Shown: one piece after another, positions 1 to 8,630 of the stretch
Position numbering within the stretch: position 1 is the stretch's first letter
Layout: every line of letters begins with the position of its first letter
Assembly (NCBI RefSeq): GCF_002934665.1
Contig: NZ_NIRS01000001.1
Coordinates: 992,001-1,056,000 of the forward strand
Direction of reading: 5' to 3'
Origin: Pseudomonas laurylsulfatiphila
GTDB lineage: Bacteria > Pseudomonadota > Gammaproteobacteria > Pseudomonadales > Pseudomonadaceae
Length of the DNA: 64,000 nucleotides
Translations under genes and position numbers: made by a program
The notes under the pieces: generated by a model
Databases searched by the model: none
The model's input: the letters and a program-made list of their open reading frames with translations, nothing else
Told to the model about the DNA's origin: nothing

Positions 1-2174
1 GTCGCCGCCGTGATCGTGCTATGCGTGCCAAAGGCCGCGATGAAGTTGACCAGTGACTCGGGGTGCTTGAGGCTGTCAGCCAGGTCAGCCCAACTGATGT
101 ATGGCTTGAGTTGGCTGTCACCGGTTGATGCATAGAACTCACGGCGCGCCTCATTCAAGGTGGGAATGCCAGTGTCGCGACCACGCGCCAGGTTCAGGGC
201 CGGCAAATCGAGCGGCAGACCGAGCAGGTTGTTGCGCAAAGCTTCAGTGACGAACTCATCGATCTCGTTGCCGACCTGGCGGGTCACACCGCGAATGATC
301 GCCCCTGCCGCCTGGTCCGCAGTCACCCCGCTGCCGGCGAACGCCAGCGGGTTGAGGAAGGCCGCGATCAGCCCCAGTTGCGAGTCCGGGTTGGCCGGGT
401 TAGTGAGCAGCGGATTGAACGCGGGGTCGAAGCGATCGACGGTCTCGGTCAACATCGAGTGACCGAAGCGGTACACCACGTGGGCGAACTCGGCGAGGAT
501 TGCCGGGTTGATCGAAGTGTCATAACCGTTGGGGGCAAGGAATCCGTCGATCTGCGGCTGAACGGTCCGCGCGAACTCTTCGAACACCAGGTGCTGGTAC
601 TGCATCTCGGTGCCGAACTTGGCGGCCTGGAACAGGCGTTCGCCGTCCCACACCAGCGCCGCGATCTCGGCGGGTGTAGTCGGTATCGCGGTCACGTCGT
701 CAGCCAGCCACTCATTGAGGAAGGCCAGGTCGCCGGAGGCAAGGATGGTGTCCTTGGACTGCTGGACCAGGCGGTTGTGCTCGGAGTGGAACACATGGTG
801 CACGGTGGTCAGGCCGATGTTCTCGTTCACCCGGCCGTCGCCGGCAATATAGTGGGAGTCGAGCAGTTCGTTGTCGTAGGTCAGGTTGTTGCCGCCCGGG
901 CCAACGGGCTGCGCATTGCCGACAGCGATGTCGGTATCCGCCTGCAGAACCCCGCCGACGACGACCGGCGCGGCATTGTGGGCTATGTCGTCGAGGAAGG
1001 CATGCCCGGTGCTCACGGCGTTGGCCAGGCTGATCGGAGCAGCCCGGTTGCCTTCGACCAGTTGAGTGACGTCATCAGCCGTCCCGGCGATGCCGTCAGC
1101 ACCATTACCGACGCGAATCACTACCTGCGGCATGCCGTTAGGCCCGCGAATGAAGTTGCCGTAAGCATCGGTTGCCAGCAGCGGAACGTTGTGTACATCG
1201 GCGTCAGTCAGGTCGATGCCGAGCATGTCACGGGCCTGGGCCTTGACTACCTTCCAGGTCGCCATGCCATCACCGGCGCCATCATCGGCAGTGCCGAATA
1301 CGCCATCGGCGCCGAGATCGCGGTTGGTAATCAAGCGTCCTGTTGCAACAGGGTCGCCTGCGGCGTTGAGAACGTACTCACGCAGGAACACCTGATGCGA
1401 CGGGTGCGAGCTGTAGGTCTGGCTTTGGTCGACGAACGGCGAAGTGGTATTGGGCTGGCCATCATCGGCAGTGCCAATGACTCCGTCCGCGCCTGCGGTA
1501 CGCACGGCACGTGACAGCACCATGAAGTTGGTCGGGCTGCCCGCTACGAACAATGGATCGTCCGGCTGCAGCGGAATAAACACGACGTCGGTAGCGCTCT
1601 TGGTGACCAGGTCGAGACCGTGGTCGAAGAACTGGCCGAAGAAGGTCATCCACGAGTTGAAACTGGCGGTCAGGCCGACGTCTGGCGACACGTTGGGCAT
1701 GAAGAACACGTCCTTGTCATCGGCCGTGCCGAACACGCCATCCAGCCCGGGGCTGGTGACTATCTGTACGCCATCCTTGAGTACGTCGTCATTACCCGCA
1801 CCCACCACACCGAAGTCGAGATGACCGTTCAAGCCAGGGTCGAAAGCTGAGGCATAGGCCGCCGGGTTGTTGGCGGTCTGGTCGACGACCAGGTTACTGA
1901 TAATCCGTGGTTGCGGGTCGATCACCGTCCCGGTCCCGGCGTATGCCGGCGATAGAAAGGAAGGATCAAGCAGGCGCGGGAAGGCGTTGTCCGAGGCGCC
2001 AAACTCACTCTGGCCGTTGACCAGGTTGTTGAAGCTGCCATCGACGGTACGCAGGCCGAATGGCACCTGACTGTTGGGAAGCAAATCACTGAGGCTGGCG
2101 CCATCGGCATTCGCCTCTGCGATGAAGATTTGCTTGAGGATGAACTCCAGGTCCGACTTGTTGAAATTGGCCAT
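1..2174 (-). CDS. Large animal-type haem peroxidase, probable type I secreted protein (partial, 3' end off window)
   Basis: An open frame runs from ATG at 2174 (preceded by GAGGGCAA) to the left edge without a stop, giving 724 codons of a longer protein. It carries the three hallmarks of the animal haem peroxidase family: the distal-histidine motif GQFFDHGLD (His near residue 185), the EHNRLV motif near residue 460, and the proximal-histidine motif FRFGHSML (His near residue 572). Four insertions of the type DGVxGTADD, resembling calcium-binding loops, lie between residues about 140 and 370. There is no N-terminal signal peptide. The divergent neighbours encode a full type I secretion system, and bacterial peroxidases of this size usually end in RTX repeats and a C-terminal secretion signal; that end lies outside the window, so secretion is inferred. 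Confidence 0.85.
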   Translation of the reverse strand, partial: MANFNKSDLEFILKQIFIAEANADGASLSDLLPNSQVPFGLRTVDGSFNNLVNGQSEFGASDNAFPRLLDPSFLSPAYAGTGTVIDPQPRIISNLVVDQTANNPAAYASAFDPGLNGHLDFGVVGAGNDDVLKDGVQIVTSPGLDGVFGTADDKDVFFMPNVSPDVGLTASFNSWMTFFGQFFDHGLDLVTKSATDVVFIPLQPDDPLFVAGSPTNFMVLSRAVRTAGADGVIGTADDGQPNTTSPFVDQSQTYSSHPSHQVFLREYVLNAAGDPVATGRLITNRDLGADGVFGTADDGAGDGMATWKVVKAQARDMLGIDLTDADVHNVPLLATDAYGNFIRGPNGMPQVVIRVGNGADGIAGTADDVTQLVEGNRAAPISLANAVSTGHAFLDDIAHNAAPVVVGGVLQADTDIAVGNAQPVGPGGNNLTYDNELLDSHYIAGDGRVNENIGLTTVHHVFHSEHNRLVQQSKDTILASGDLAFLNEWLADDVTAIPTTPAEIAALVWDGERLFQAAKFGTEMQYQHLVFEEFARTVQPQIDGFLAPNGYDTSINPAILAEFAHVVYRFGHSMLTETVDRFDPAFNPLLTNPANPDSQLGLIAAFLNPLAFAGSGVTADQAAGAIIRGVTRQVGNEIDEFVTEALRNNLLGLPLDLPALNLARGRDTGIPTLNEARREFYASTGDSQLKPYISWADLADSLKHPESLVNFIAAFGTHSTITAA

Positions 2175-2846
2175 TTTGGATTGCCCTCGATCTGTCTGGG
2201 TAAAGGCACGGGACGAGAAGGTCCACCCGCGCCAAGTCACGTGCTGGCTTGTGCAGTTTGTTGGTCTTGTTTTCTAGCGAGAGAGCTGGCGTTACCCGGG
2301 ACCCGGGATACGCGCCTGGAATTCGCGTAGTGAATGGCTCGCCGAACGGTCAGGCAGAGCGAGTACGCGCCCTGGGCGGGCCATGGAAACAGGAGGTAAA
2401 GGCAAACTTGCTGGTAAGCCCCTTCACTCTGCAAAAGAACGCAATGATCGACATGCTCTGCTCCTTCCGGGAAATCACCGCACCTTGCGTTGCCAAAACG
2501 ATGACAAGCTTCCGGCGGGCGGCCCCCCCGATAACTAAGACTAAAGTTCCATAGCAAATCTTTGTCAATATTACGTCGTTAAAACAGACGACTGGTGTTT
2601 GGTGGTCACAACTAGCTGTTTTTAAAAGACATATAGAAAGTTGAGTGCAGGTATAGAGCGAAATGTTATTTCGGAGTGTTTCAACGCGACCTACGCTCCT
2701 GCATAAGGGAGCAACGCAGAGATTTCGGAAGACTCGCCATCCACAGAGCGACCAGCCTGCGCGTGCATAAGTCGTTTAAGGGACTACATTTACTGTTAGC
2801 TGTTGCGCCCCTAGGGCAACCGCCTTTTCGAAGTGGGAGGATCACC
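2175..2846. other. Divergent intergenic region between haem peroxidase and secretion operon
   Basis: This 672-bp gap should hold the promoters of both divergent units. The stretch about 2560-2665 is strikingly AT-rich compared with the surroundings and is the likeliest promoter or silencer-binding zone. I could not define convincing -35/-10 pairs. Apart from the 34-codon candidate reading frame at 2350-2454 I see no gene. Confidence 0.5.
2350..2454 (-). CDS. Candidate 34-residue leader peptide upstream of the haem peroxidase
   Basis: ATG at 2454 is preceded at good spacing by a strong Shine-Dalgarno sequence, AAGGAG plus six bases. The frame gives a short peptide beginning MSIIAFFCRVKGL and ending in an arginine-rich tail. 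It lies on the same strand as the peroxidase, about 175 bp before its start. It could be a small protein, a translated leader, or chance. I know no family for it; the ribosome-binding site is the only positive evidence. Confidence 0.25.
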   Translation of the reverse strand: MSIIAFFCRVKGLTSKFAFTSCFHGPPRARTRSA

Positions 2847-4583
2847 ATGCCCAAGCAGTCGAGCATCCGTTCCGAACTGTCCGACGCCCTTTTTCGCATG
2901 CGCCGCAGCTTTTACATGCTGGCGGCGTTCAGCGGCGTCATAAACGTCATGATGTTGACGCCAGCCGTTTATATGTTGCAGGTCTATGATCGAGCCCTGG
3001 TCAGTCGCAACGTCACGACACTGACGATGCTGACTGTGCTGGTGGTGGGTCTTTTCTTGCTGATGTCCACGCTGGAAATGGTCCGCACCAAGGTGCTGAT
3101 CCGGGTCGGCAACTGCCTCGACATGGAACTCAACCGACGCATTTTCAACGCTGCATTCGAACGCAACCTGAGCCGCGCCGGGGGTAATCCGGCCCAGGCC
3201 CTGCAAGATCTCTCCCAGGTTCGTCAGTTCGTCACCGGCAATTCCCTGTTCGCGTTCTTCGATGCACCGTGGACGCCGATCTACCTGTTGGTCGCCTATC
3301 TGATCCACCCGCTGCTCGGACTGCTCACGCTGATCGGTTCTCTGATTCTGATGGGCCTGGCTTATCTCACTGAAAAGGCGACGCAGAAACCGCTGGCCGA
3401 AGCCAATCAGGCCGCCATGTCCTCCGCCCAATACGCCAACAACAACCTGCGCAATGCCGAGGTCATCGAGGCCATGGGCATGCTGCCGTCGATCAGCAAG
3501 CGCTGGTTCCAAAGCCATTTGCGCATTCTGGAAATGCAGACCCTGGCCTCCGACCGCGCCGCCTTGATCAGCAGTACCGGGCGCTTCGTGCGTATCACGC
3601 TGCAGTCACTGATCCTCGGCGCCGGCGCACTGCTGGCGATCGAAGGCAAGATCACCCCGGGGATGATGATTGCCTGTTCGATCCTCACCGGCCGCGCACT
3701 GGGTCCGGTGGAACAGGTCATCGCCTCGTGGAAGCAACTGCTCGGTTGCCGTTCGGCCTGGTCCCGGCTCAACGAAATGCTGAACGACTATCCGCGCCGG
3801 CCACCGAGCATGTCGCTGCAGCGGCCGCAGGGCATGCTGGCGGTGGAGAATGTGTATGCCGGTGCCCCAGGTACCACTAACACGATTCTACGCGGCGTGG
3901 GCTTCAGCCTGGTCCCCGGTGAAAGCCTTGGCATCATCGGTCCGTCCGCCTCGGGCAAATCCACCCTCGCCCGCCTGCTGGTCGGGGTCTGGCCGGCGCA
4001 GGCCGGCAAGGTGCGCCTGGACGGCGCGGACATATTCACCTGGAACAAAGGCGAACTGGGCCCCTGGCTCGGCTACCTGCCACAGGACGTGGAGCTGTTC
4101 GAGGGCAACATCGCCGACAACATTGCGCGCTTTGGCGAAGTGGACAGTGAAGCGGTCATCCGCGCCGCCAAGATCACTGGGGTGCACGAGATGATCCTGC
4201 GTTTTCCGCAGGGTTATGACACCCGCCTGGGCACCGATGGCAGTCCGCTGTCCGGTGGCCAGAAGCAGCGCATTGCCCTGGCCCGCGCACTGTATGGCGA
4301 GCCCAATCTGATCGTGCTGGATGAGCCGAACGCCAACCTCGATGACATCGGCGAAAAAGCCCTGGTCGATGCGCTGGCCGAACTCAAGGGCCGTGGCGCC
4401 ACCGTGGTCCTGATTTCCCACCGTCCCAACGTACTCTGCGCCGTCGACAAGGTGCTGATGCTGCGTGACGGCGGCGTGCAGATGCTCGGCACGCGCGATG
4501 AAGTATTCGCAGCGCTGCGCAAGGCCAGTGTCATGCCTGCAGGCGCGTCGACTCCGCTGGCCTCCGTCAAAGCACGGGAGTGA
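2847..4583 (+). CDS. Type I secretion ABC transporter ATPase/permease (AprD/PrtD/HasD type)
   Basis: This 578-residue inner-membrane exporter half drives ATP-dependent export of an unfolded substrate through the type I channel. The N-terminal half holds the transmembrane segments, starting with a hydrophobic stretch near residues 20-45. The nucleotide-binding domain has Walker A GPSASGKST (near 365), the signature LSGGQ (near 468) and Walker B LIVLDEP (near 488). The start at 2847 is chosen because GGGAGG lies six bases upstream and it gives the MPKQ N-terminus and length usual in this family; an upstream extension to 2676 lacks such support. It is followed 6 bp later by the membrane fusion protein. 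The probable cargo is the divergent haem peroxidase. Confidence 0.93.
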   Translation: MPKQSSIRSELSDALFRMRRSFYMLAAFSGVINVMMLTPAVYMLQVYDRALVSRNVTTLTMLTVLVVGLFLLMSTLEMVRTKVLIRVGNCLDMELNRRIFNAAFERNLSRAGGNPAQALQDLSQVRQFVTGNSLFAFFDAPWTPIYLLVAYLIHPLLGLLTLIGSLILMGLAYLTEKATQKPLAEANQAAMSSAQYANNNLRNAEVIEAMGMLPSISKRWFQSHLRILEMQTLASDRAALISSTGRFVRITLQSLILGAGALLAIEGKITPGMMIACSILTGRALGPVEQVIASWKQLLGCRSAWSRLNEMLNDYPRRPPSMSLQRPQGMLAVENVYAGAPGTTNTILRGVGFSLVPGESLGIIGPSASGKSTLARLLVGVWPAQAGKVRLDGADIFTWNKGELGPWLGYLPQDVELFEGNIADNIARFGEVDSEAVIRAAKITGVHEMILRFPQGYDTRLGTDGSPLSGGQKQRIALARALYGEPNLIVLDEPNANLDDIGEKALVDALAELKGRGATVVLISHRPNVLCAVDKVLMLRDGGVQMLGTRDEVFAALRKASVMPAGASTPLASVKARE

Positions 4584-4589
4584 CCGATC

Positions 4590-5930
4590 ATGCAAATGAG
4601 CCAACATACCGAGATGATTCCTGCCGATCCCCGCAGCATGGTGGATCTGGACGTCGGAAGACCCGCGCGATGGGGCGTGTGGCTGGTGATCGCCGGCTTC
4701 GGCGGCTTCCTCCTGTGGTCCTGGCTGGCACCGCTGGATGCGGGCGTGGTCGCGACCGGCACGGTCAAAGTCACCAACAATCGCAAAGCCGTACAGCACC
4801 TCACCGGCGGTACCGTGGAGGCCATTCTCGTTCGCGAAGGCGATTTGGTGAAAAAAGGACAGGAAGTGGTCCGCCTCGATTCGTTGCGGGCCACTGCCGA
4901 AGAAGGTGCGATCAGCGCCCAGTACATCGTCAGCAAGACCGTGGAAAACCGCCTGGAAGCGGAACGGGACGGTCGCGATGTAGTGACCTACGATCCCGAT
5001 CTGCTCAAGCGCTTCAAGGGTGATTACCGCCTGGAGTCCGCCATGGATCTGCAGCAGCGCCTGCTGGACACCCGCCGCGCCGGACTCGCTGGCGAAATCA
5101 GCATCCTACAGGAGAACCTGGCAGCGTCGGCTGTGCAGCTCAAGGGCCTGCAACAGGTCTACGGCGCCCGCGCCTCGCAGATCGGTTTCCTTAACCAGGA
5201 GCTGCAAGGCACCCGCGTGCTGTCGGCTGAAGGCTATGTGCCGCGCAATCGCCTGCTCGAGCTGGAACGCAGCAACGCCGACCTCGCCGCCGGCCAGGCC
5301 GAGAACCTCAACAACATCGCCCGCGTGCGTAGCCAGACCACTGAAATCAAGCTGCGCATCCTGCAGCGCCAGCACGATTACCTCAAGGAAGTCGAATCGC
5401 AGCTGACTGAAACCGCCAAGGAAAACACTACCCTGGCCGACCGCTTGCGCGCGCTCGACTATGAAGTGACCCACACGGTGATTCGCTCGCCAATCGATGG
5501 CATGGTCCAGGGCCTAAGCATTGCCACCGTCGGCGGGATCATTCAGCCCGGCTTCAAGATCATGGAAATCGTTCCGCTCAACGAACCGCTGCAGGTCGAC
5601 GCGATGATTCCCGTGCAAGCCATCGACAAGATGGTCCCCGGCCTGCCCGTGGACATTTCTTTCCCGGCCTTCAACCATGCCAGGACGCCCAACATCCCCG
5701 GCCGCGTGATGACCATCTCCGCCGACCGCCTGATGGACGAGGAAAGCAAGCAACCCTTCTATCTGGCCCAGGTGGAAGTCACGCCCGACGGCATGAACCT
5801 GCTTGGCACCAATCACATTCGCCCCGGCATGCCCGCCAGCGTCACCATCAAGACCGGCGAACGCAACATGATGAGCTATCTTCTTAAACCAATGCTCGAA
5901 CGCGTGGACAGCTCATTCAAGGAACAATGA
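4590..5930 (+). CDS. Type I secretion membrane fusion protein (HlyD/AprE family)
   Basis: This 446-residue periplasmic adaptor links the ABC exporter to the outer-membrane channel. It has a short cytoplasmic N-terminus, one transmembrane helix near residues 28-48, a lipoyl/barrel-sandwich half, a long coiled-coil hairpin rich in Leu, Gln and Glu (about residues 150-290), then the second lipoyl half (TVIRSPIDGMVQ) and a beta-barrel domain ending in the HlyD signature region. Its size and order match AprE/PrtE proteins. The start follows GGGAG at 4576-4580. It sits 6 bp after the ABC gene and 1 bp before the TolC-like gene, so the three are one translationally tight operon. Confidence 0.92.
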   Translation: MQMSQHTEMIPADPRSMVDLDVGRPARWGVWLVIAGFGGFLLWSWLAPLDAGVVATGTVKVTNNRKAVQHLTGGTVEAILVREGDLVKKGQEVVRLDSLRATAEEGAISAQYIVSKTVENRLEAERDGRDVVTYDPDLLKRFKGDYRLESAMDLQQRLLDTRRAGLAGEISILQENLAASAVQLKGLQQVYGARASQIGFLNQELQGTRVLSAEGYVPRNRLLELERSNADLAAGQAENLNNIARVRSQTTEIKLRILQRQHDYLKEVESQLTETAKENTTLADRLRALDYEVTHTVIRSPIDGMVQGLSIATVGGIIQPGFKIMEIVPLNEPLQVDAMIPVQAIDKMVPGLPVDISFPAFNHARTPNIPGRVMTISADRLMDEESKQPFYLAQVEVTPDGMNLLGTNHIRPGMPASVTIKTGERNMMSYLLKPMLERVDSSFKEQ

Positions 5931-5931
5931 A

Positions 5932-7260
5932 ATGGAACGTCATTGCTTGCTCTTCTGCCTGCTGGGGTTGGCCCTGCCGGCTGACGCAATGGACCTCAAG
6001 CAAGCCTGGGATCTGTTGCAGTACCAGGGCCCTATCTACCAGGCCGCCGTGCATGAAAAAGAAGCCGGCGGCGAAAACCGCGCCATCGGCAAGGCCGGCC
6101 TGCTGCCGCAGATCAATGCCTCGGCCTACGACAACAAGGTCAACGGCTCCCAAAGCCAGAGTGGCATCGAGAGGGATCTGCACTACGACTCGAAGGGCGC
6201 CAACGTGCGCCTGCGCCAGCCGCTGTTCAACAAACAGAAGATGGCCGAGTACCGCCAGGGTCAGCAGCGTGCCGACTACAGCAACGCGGTATTCGATGCC
6301 AAGAGCCAGGACGCCGCGGTGCGCCTGGCCGAAAGCTATTTCGACGTGCTCCTGGCCAGCGAAACCATCACCTTGGCCAAGTCCAAGCTGAGCGCATTCG
6401 ACGAGCAACTCGCCTCGGCGAAACGGCGCATGGAGTTGGGGGCCGGCACCATCACCGACATCGACGAGTCGGCCGCCCGCCGCGACCTCGCCGAAGCCGA
6501 ACTGATCGAAGCGCAGGACAATCTGGTCAACGCGCGCGCCAAGCTTGAGGAATATATCGGTGAAACGCCCGAATCCCTGACCACCTTGCGTCCGAGCTTC
6601 GATACACCGCCGCTGCTGCCGAGCAACCTGCAGGACTGGTTGGTCAAAGCCCAGACCGACAGCCCGCTGATCCATGCGCGCCGTTATAGCCGCGACCTTG
6701 CCGAAGAAGAAGTGAAGCGTGCCAGCGCCGGCCACTGGCCAACACTGGATTTCATTGCCGGCTACACCGCGGGTGAGAGCCAATCACTGTCCGAGCTGAA
6801 CCAACGCAACCACTACGGCTCGATCGGGCTGGAAGTCAATATCCCGCTGTACAGCGGTGGCGGCGTCAGCGCGTTGACACGCCAGGCCAGTGCCAATAGC
6901 AACAAGGCCCTGGATGAGCTTGACGCCGCGCGTCAGGAAGTCATCACCGGAACCACCCGTGAGTATCAAGGCATACTGAGTGGCGCCAAACGCATTCGCG
7001 CCCTGGAGAAGGCCGTAGTGTCCAACGAACGCTCACTGTTATCGACACGCAAGGGCTTCAAGGAAGGCGGCACCAGCACCAACTCGGACGTCCTCAATGC
7101 CGAAGAACTGCTCTTTGTTGCACGTCACGATCTGTTCGAGGCCAAAGTGCGCTATTTGCTGTCGCGTCTGCGCCTGGCTTCTTCGGTGGGCAGCCTGGGC
7201 GACGACGATATCGACCAGATCAACAACTACCTCGGCCCGGAACTGCTGGTCACCAAATAA
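5932..7260 (+). CDS. TolC/AprF-family type I secretion outer membrane protein
   Basis: This 442-residue protein forms the trimeric outer-membrane channel-tunnel of the secretion system. The N-terminus, MERHCLLFCLLGLALPADA, is a clear signal peptide. The mature part shows the internal duplication of outer-membrane efflux proteins: long helical segments with regular Ala, Glu and Gln, and two strand regions (around AGLLPQINASAYDN and GHWPTLDFIAGYTAG). The start follows the stop of the HlyD gene by one base. No terminator is obvious in the 7261-7496 gap. Confidence 0.9.
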   Translation: MERHCLLFCLLGLALPADAMDLKQAWDLLQYQGPIYQAAVHEKEAGGENRAIGKAGLLPQINASAYDNKVNGSQSQSGIERDLHYDSKGANVRLRQPLFNKQKMAEYRQGQQRADYSNAVFDAKSQDAAVRLAESYFDVLLASETITLAKSKLSAFDEQLASAKRRMELGAGTITDIDESAARRDLAEAELIEAQDNLVNARAKLEEYIGETPESLTTLRPSFDTPPLLPSNLQDWLVKAQTDSPLIHARRYSRDLAEEEVKRASAGHWPTLDFIAGYTAGESQSLSELNQRNHYGSIGLEVNIPLYSGGGVSALTRQASANSNKALDELDAARQEVITGTTREYQGILSGAKRIRALEKAVVSNERSLLSTRKGFKEGGTSTNSDVLNAEELLFVARHDLFEAKVRYLLSRLRLASSVGSLGDDDIDQINNYLGPELLVTK

Positions 7261-7496
7261 CGTTCACCTGCCGGCCGGTCGAGCAAAAGTGTGGCTGACC
7301 GGTGCGCCCCCCCTCCCCTTCAATTTCCCTCGCGTTCAACCCGGTCATTCATTACTGCATCTCGACGCAGAAAGGCCGCCGACCGCAAAAAACCGACAGC
7401 GTTGAAATTTGCCCACCAAGCCCTTGATTCCCTTTTTGCTCGATCCGATTCCAAATGAAAAGCCACGCCCGGCTCCAGGCTGTAAACTGTGTCCCC

Positions 7497-8627
7497 ATGC
7501 GCAAACTTTTGTACCTGACATTCTCCATGGCATTGCTCGCCGCCCTCACGACCTACGCGATGTGGGCCGCAGACCGGCCGGTGGGTCATTACCTTTCGGA
7601 CCTGCGGATCAACCTGGCTGTCGACCAGGGTACGCCTGCCGATCGTGGCAATCTGCTGGGCATTCAGCCCGAACTGTTTCCTACCGATTATCAAAGCCCC
7701 GAGCGTTTGCACCGCAAACTCGCCGCCTATCTGCAAGCAGCCCGGGACCAGGGTTTGTTGAACGGCAAGACCGTCGTCGTGTTGCCGGAACACGTCGGTA
7801 CCTGGCTGATGGTCAGCGGCGAAAAGGATGAGTTGTATCAGGCCAGCACCCTCAAGGAGGCCATGAACTGGCTGGCGGTGAGCAATCCCCTGAAGTTCGC
7901 CAAAGCGTTGATCAGCGCCGAGGGTGGCAACCGTCTGGACGATGCCCACCTGCGCATGAAAGCCAAGGCGATGGCCAGAGACTACCAGGCATTGTTCGGA
8001 GGATTGGCCAGGGAATTCCACGTGACGCTGGTCGCGGGCTCCATCGTGCTGCCCGAACCGAGCATCATCGACGGCACCTTGAAAATCGGTCGCGGCGCGC
8101 TGTACAACAGCAGTGTGGTGTTCAACAACGATGGCCTGCCGATCGGCCAGCCCCAGCGCCAGATGCACCCGTTCTTCGCAGAACAGAACGGGGTCAAGGC
8201 GAACGCCGAACACTCGCTCAATGTCGTGGATACCCCCGCAGGCAAGTTGGGCGTATTGATCGGCCACGACAGCTGGTACCCGGAAAACTACCTCAGGCTC
8301 AACGACCAGAGCGTACAGCTGGTTGCGGTACCGGCCTTTGTTCCCGGCCGTGGCACCTGGGAGCAGCCGTGGCGTGGCTACAGGGGGTCATCGGAGCCGG
8401 CGTCGGTCAACCTCAAGCCCGGAGAAGTCAGCGAAGGCCAGGCTTGGCAGCGCCTGACCCTCACGACCCGGGTACCGGCCAGCCAGGCTGTCGCAGGCAT
8501 GAGTGTGTTCCTGCGGGGGCAATTCTGGGATCAGGGCAGCGCCGGGCACAGTTTCCTCAGCCGCAACGGCCAGCAGTTTGCCGACGGCAACGCCCAGGGT
8601 GCGCGTTTGCTGAACCTCTGGTTGTAA
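7497..8627 (+). CDS. Nitrilase-fold (carbon-nitrogen hydrolase-like) protein lacking catalytic Lys and Cys
   Basis: The 376-residue product has an N-terminal hydrophobic segment (MRKLLYLTFSMALLAALTT), so it is probably membrane-anchored or exported. The fold resembles the nitrilase superfamily: VVVLPEHVG carries the conserved Glu (residue 98), NSSVVFNNDG is the usual strand-turn, and GVLIGHDSWYPENY matches the active-site elbow. The Lys expected in the RKxH motif is Gln (QMH, near 222), and the nucleophilic Cys is Gly (IGHD, near 256). It is therefore probably not an amidase. The start at 7497 is chosen for the membrane anchor; 7455 is also in frame, and neither has a strong ribosome site. 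The AraC-type gene follows after 3 bp. Confidence 0.72.
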   Translation: MRKLLYLTFSMALLAALTTYAMWAADRPVGHYLSDLRINLAVDQGTPADRGNLLGIQPELFPTDYQSPERLHRKLAAYLQAARDQGLLNGKTVVVLPEHVGTWLMVSGEKDELYQASTLKEAMNWLAVSNPLKFAKALISAEGGNRLDDAHLRMKAKAMARDYQALFGGLAREFHVTLVAGSIVLPEPSIIDGTLKIGRGALYNSSVVFNNDGLPIGQPQRQMHPFFAEQNGVKANAEHSLNVVDTPAGKLGVLIGHDSWYPENYLRLNDQSVQLVAVPAFVPGRGTWEQPWRGYRGSSEPASVNLKPGEVSEGQAWQRLTLTTRVPASQAVAGMSVFLRGQFWDQGSAGHSFLSRNGQQFADGNAQGARLLNLWL

Positions 8628-8630
8628 GCC

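Noticed and set aside
378..1514. Long plus-strand open frame opposite the haem peroxidase
   Set aside because: It is the antisense shadow of a continuous minus-strand frame containing all haem peroxidase motifs; it has no family features or ribosome site.
2676..2846. 57-codon N-terminal extension of the secretion ATPase
   Set aside because: No ribosome site upstream and no resemblance to the family; the start at 2847 has GGGAGG at ideal spacing.
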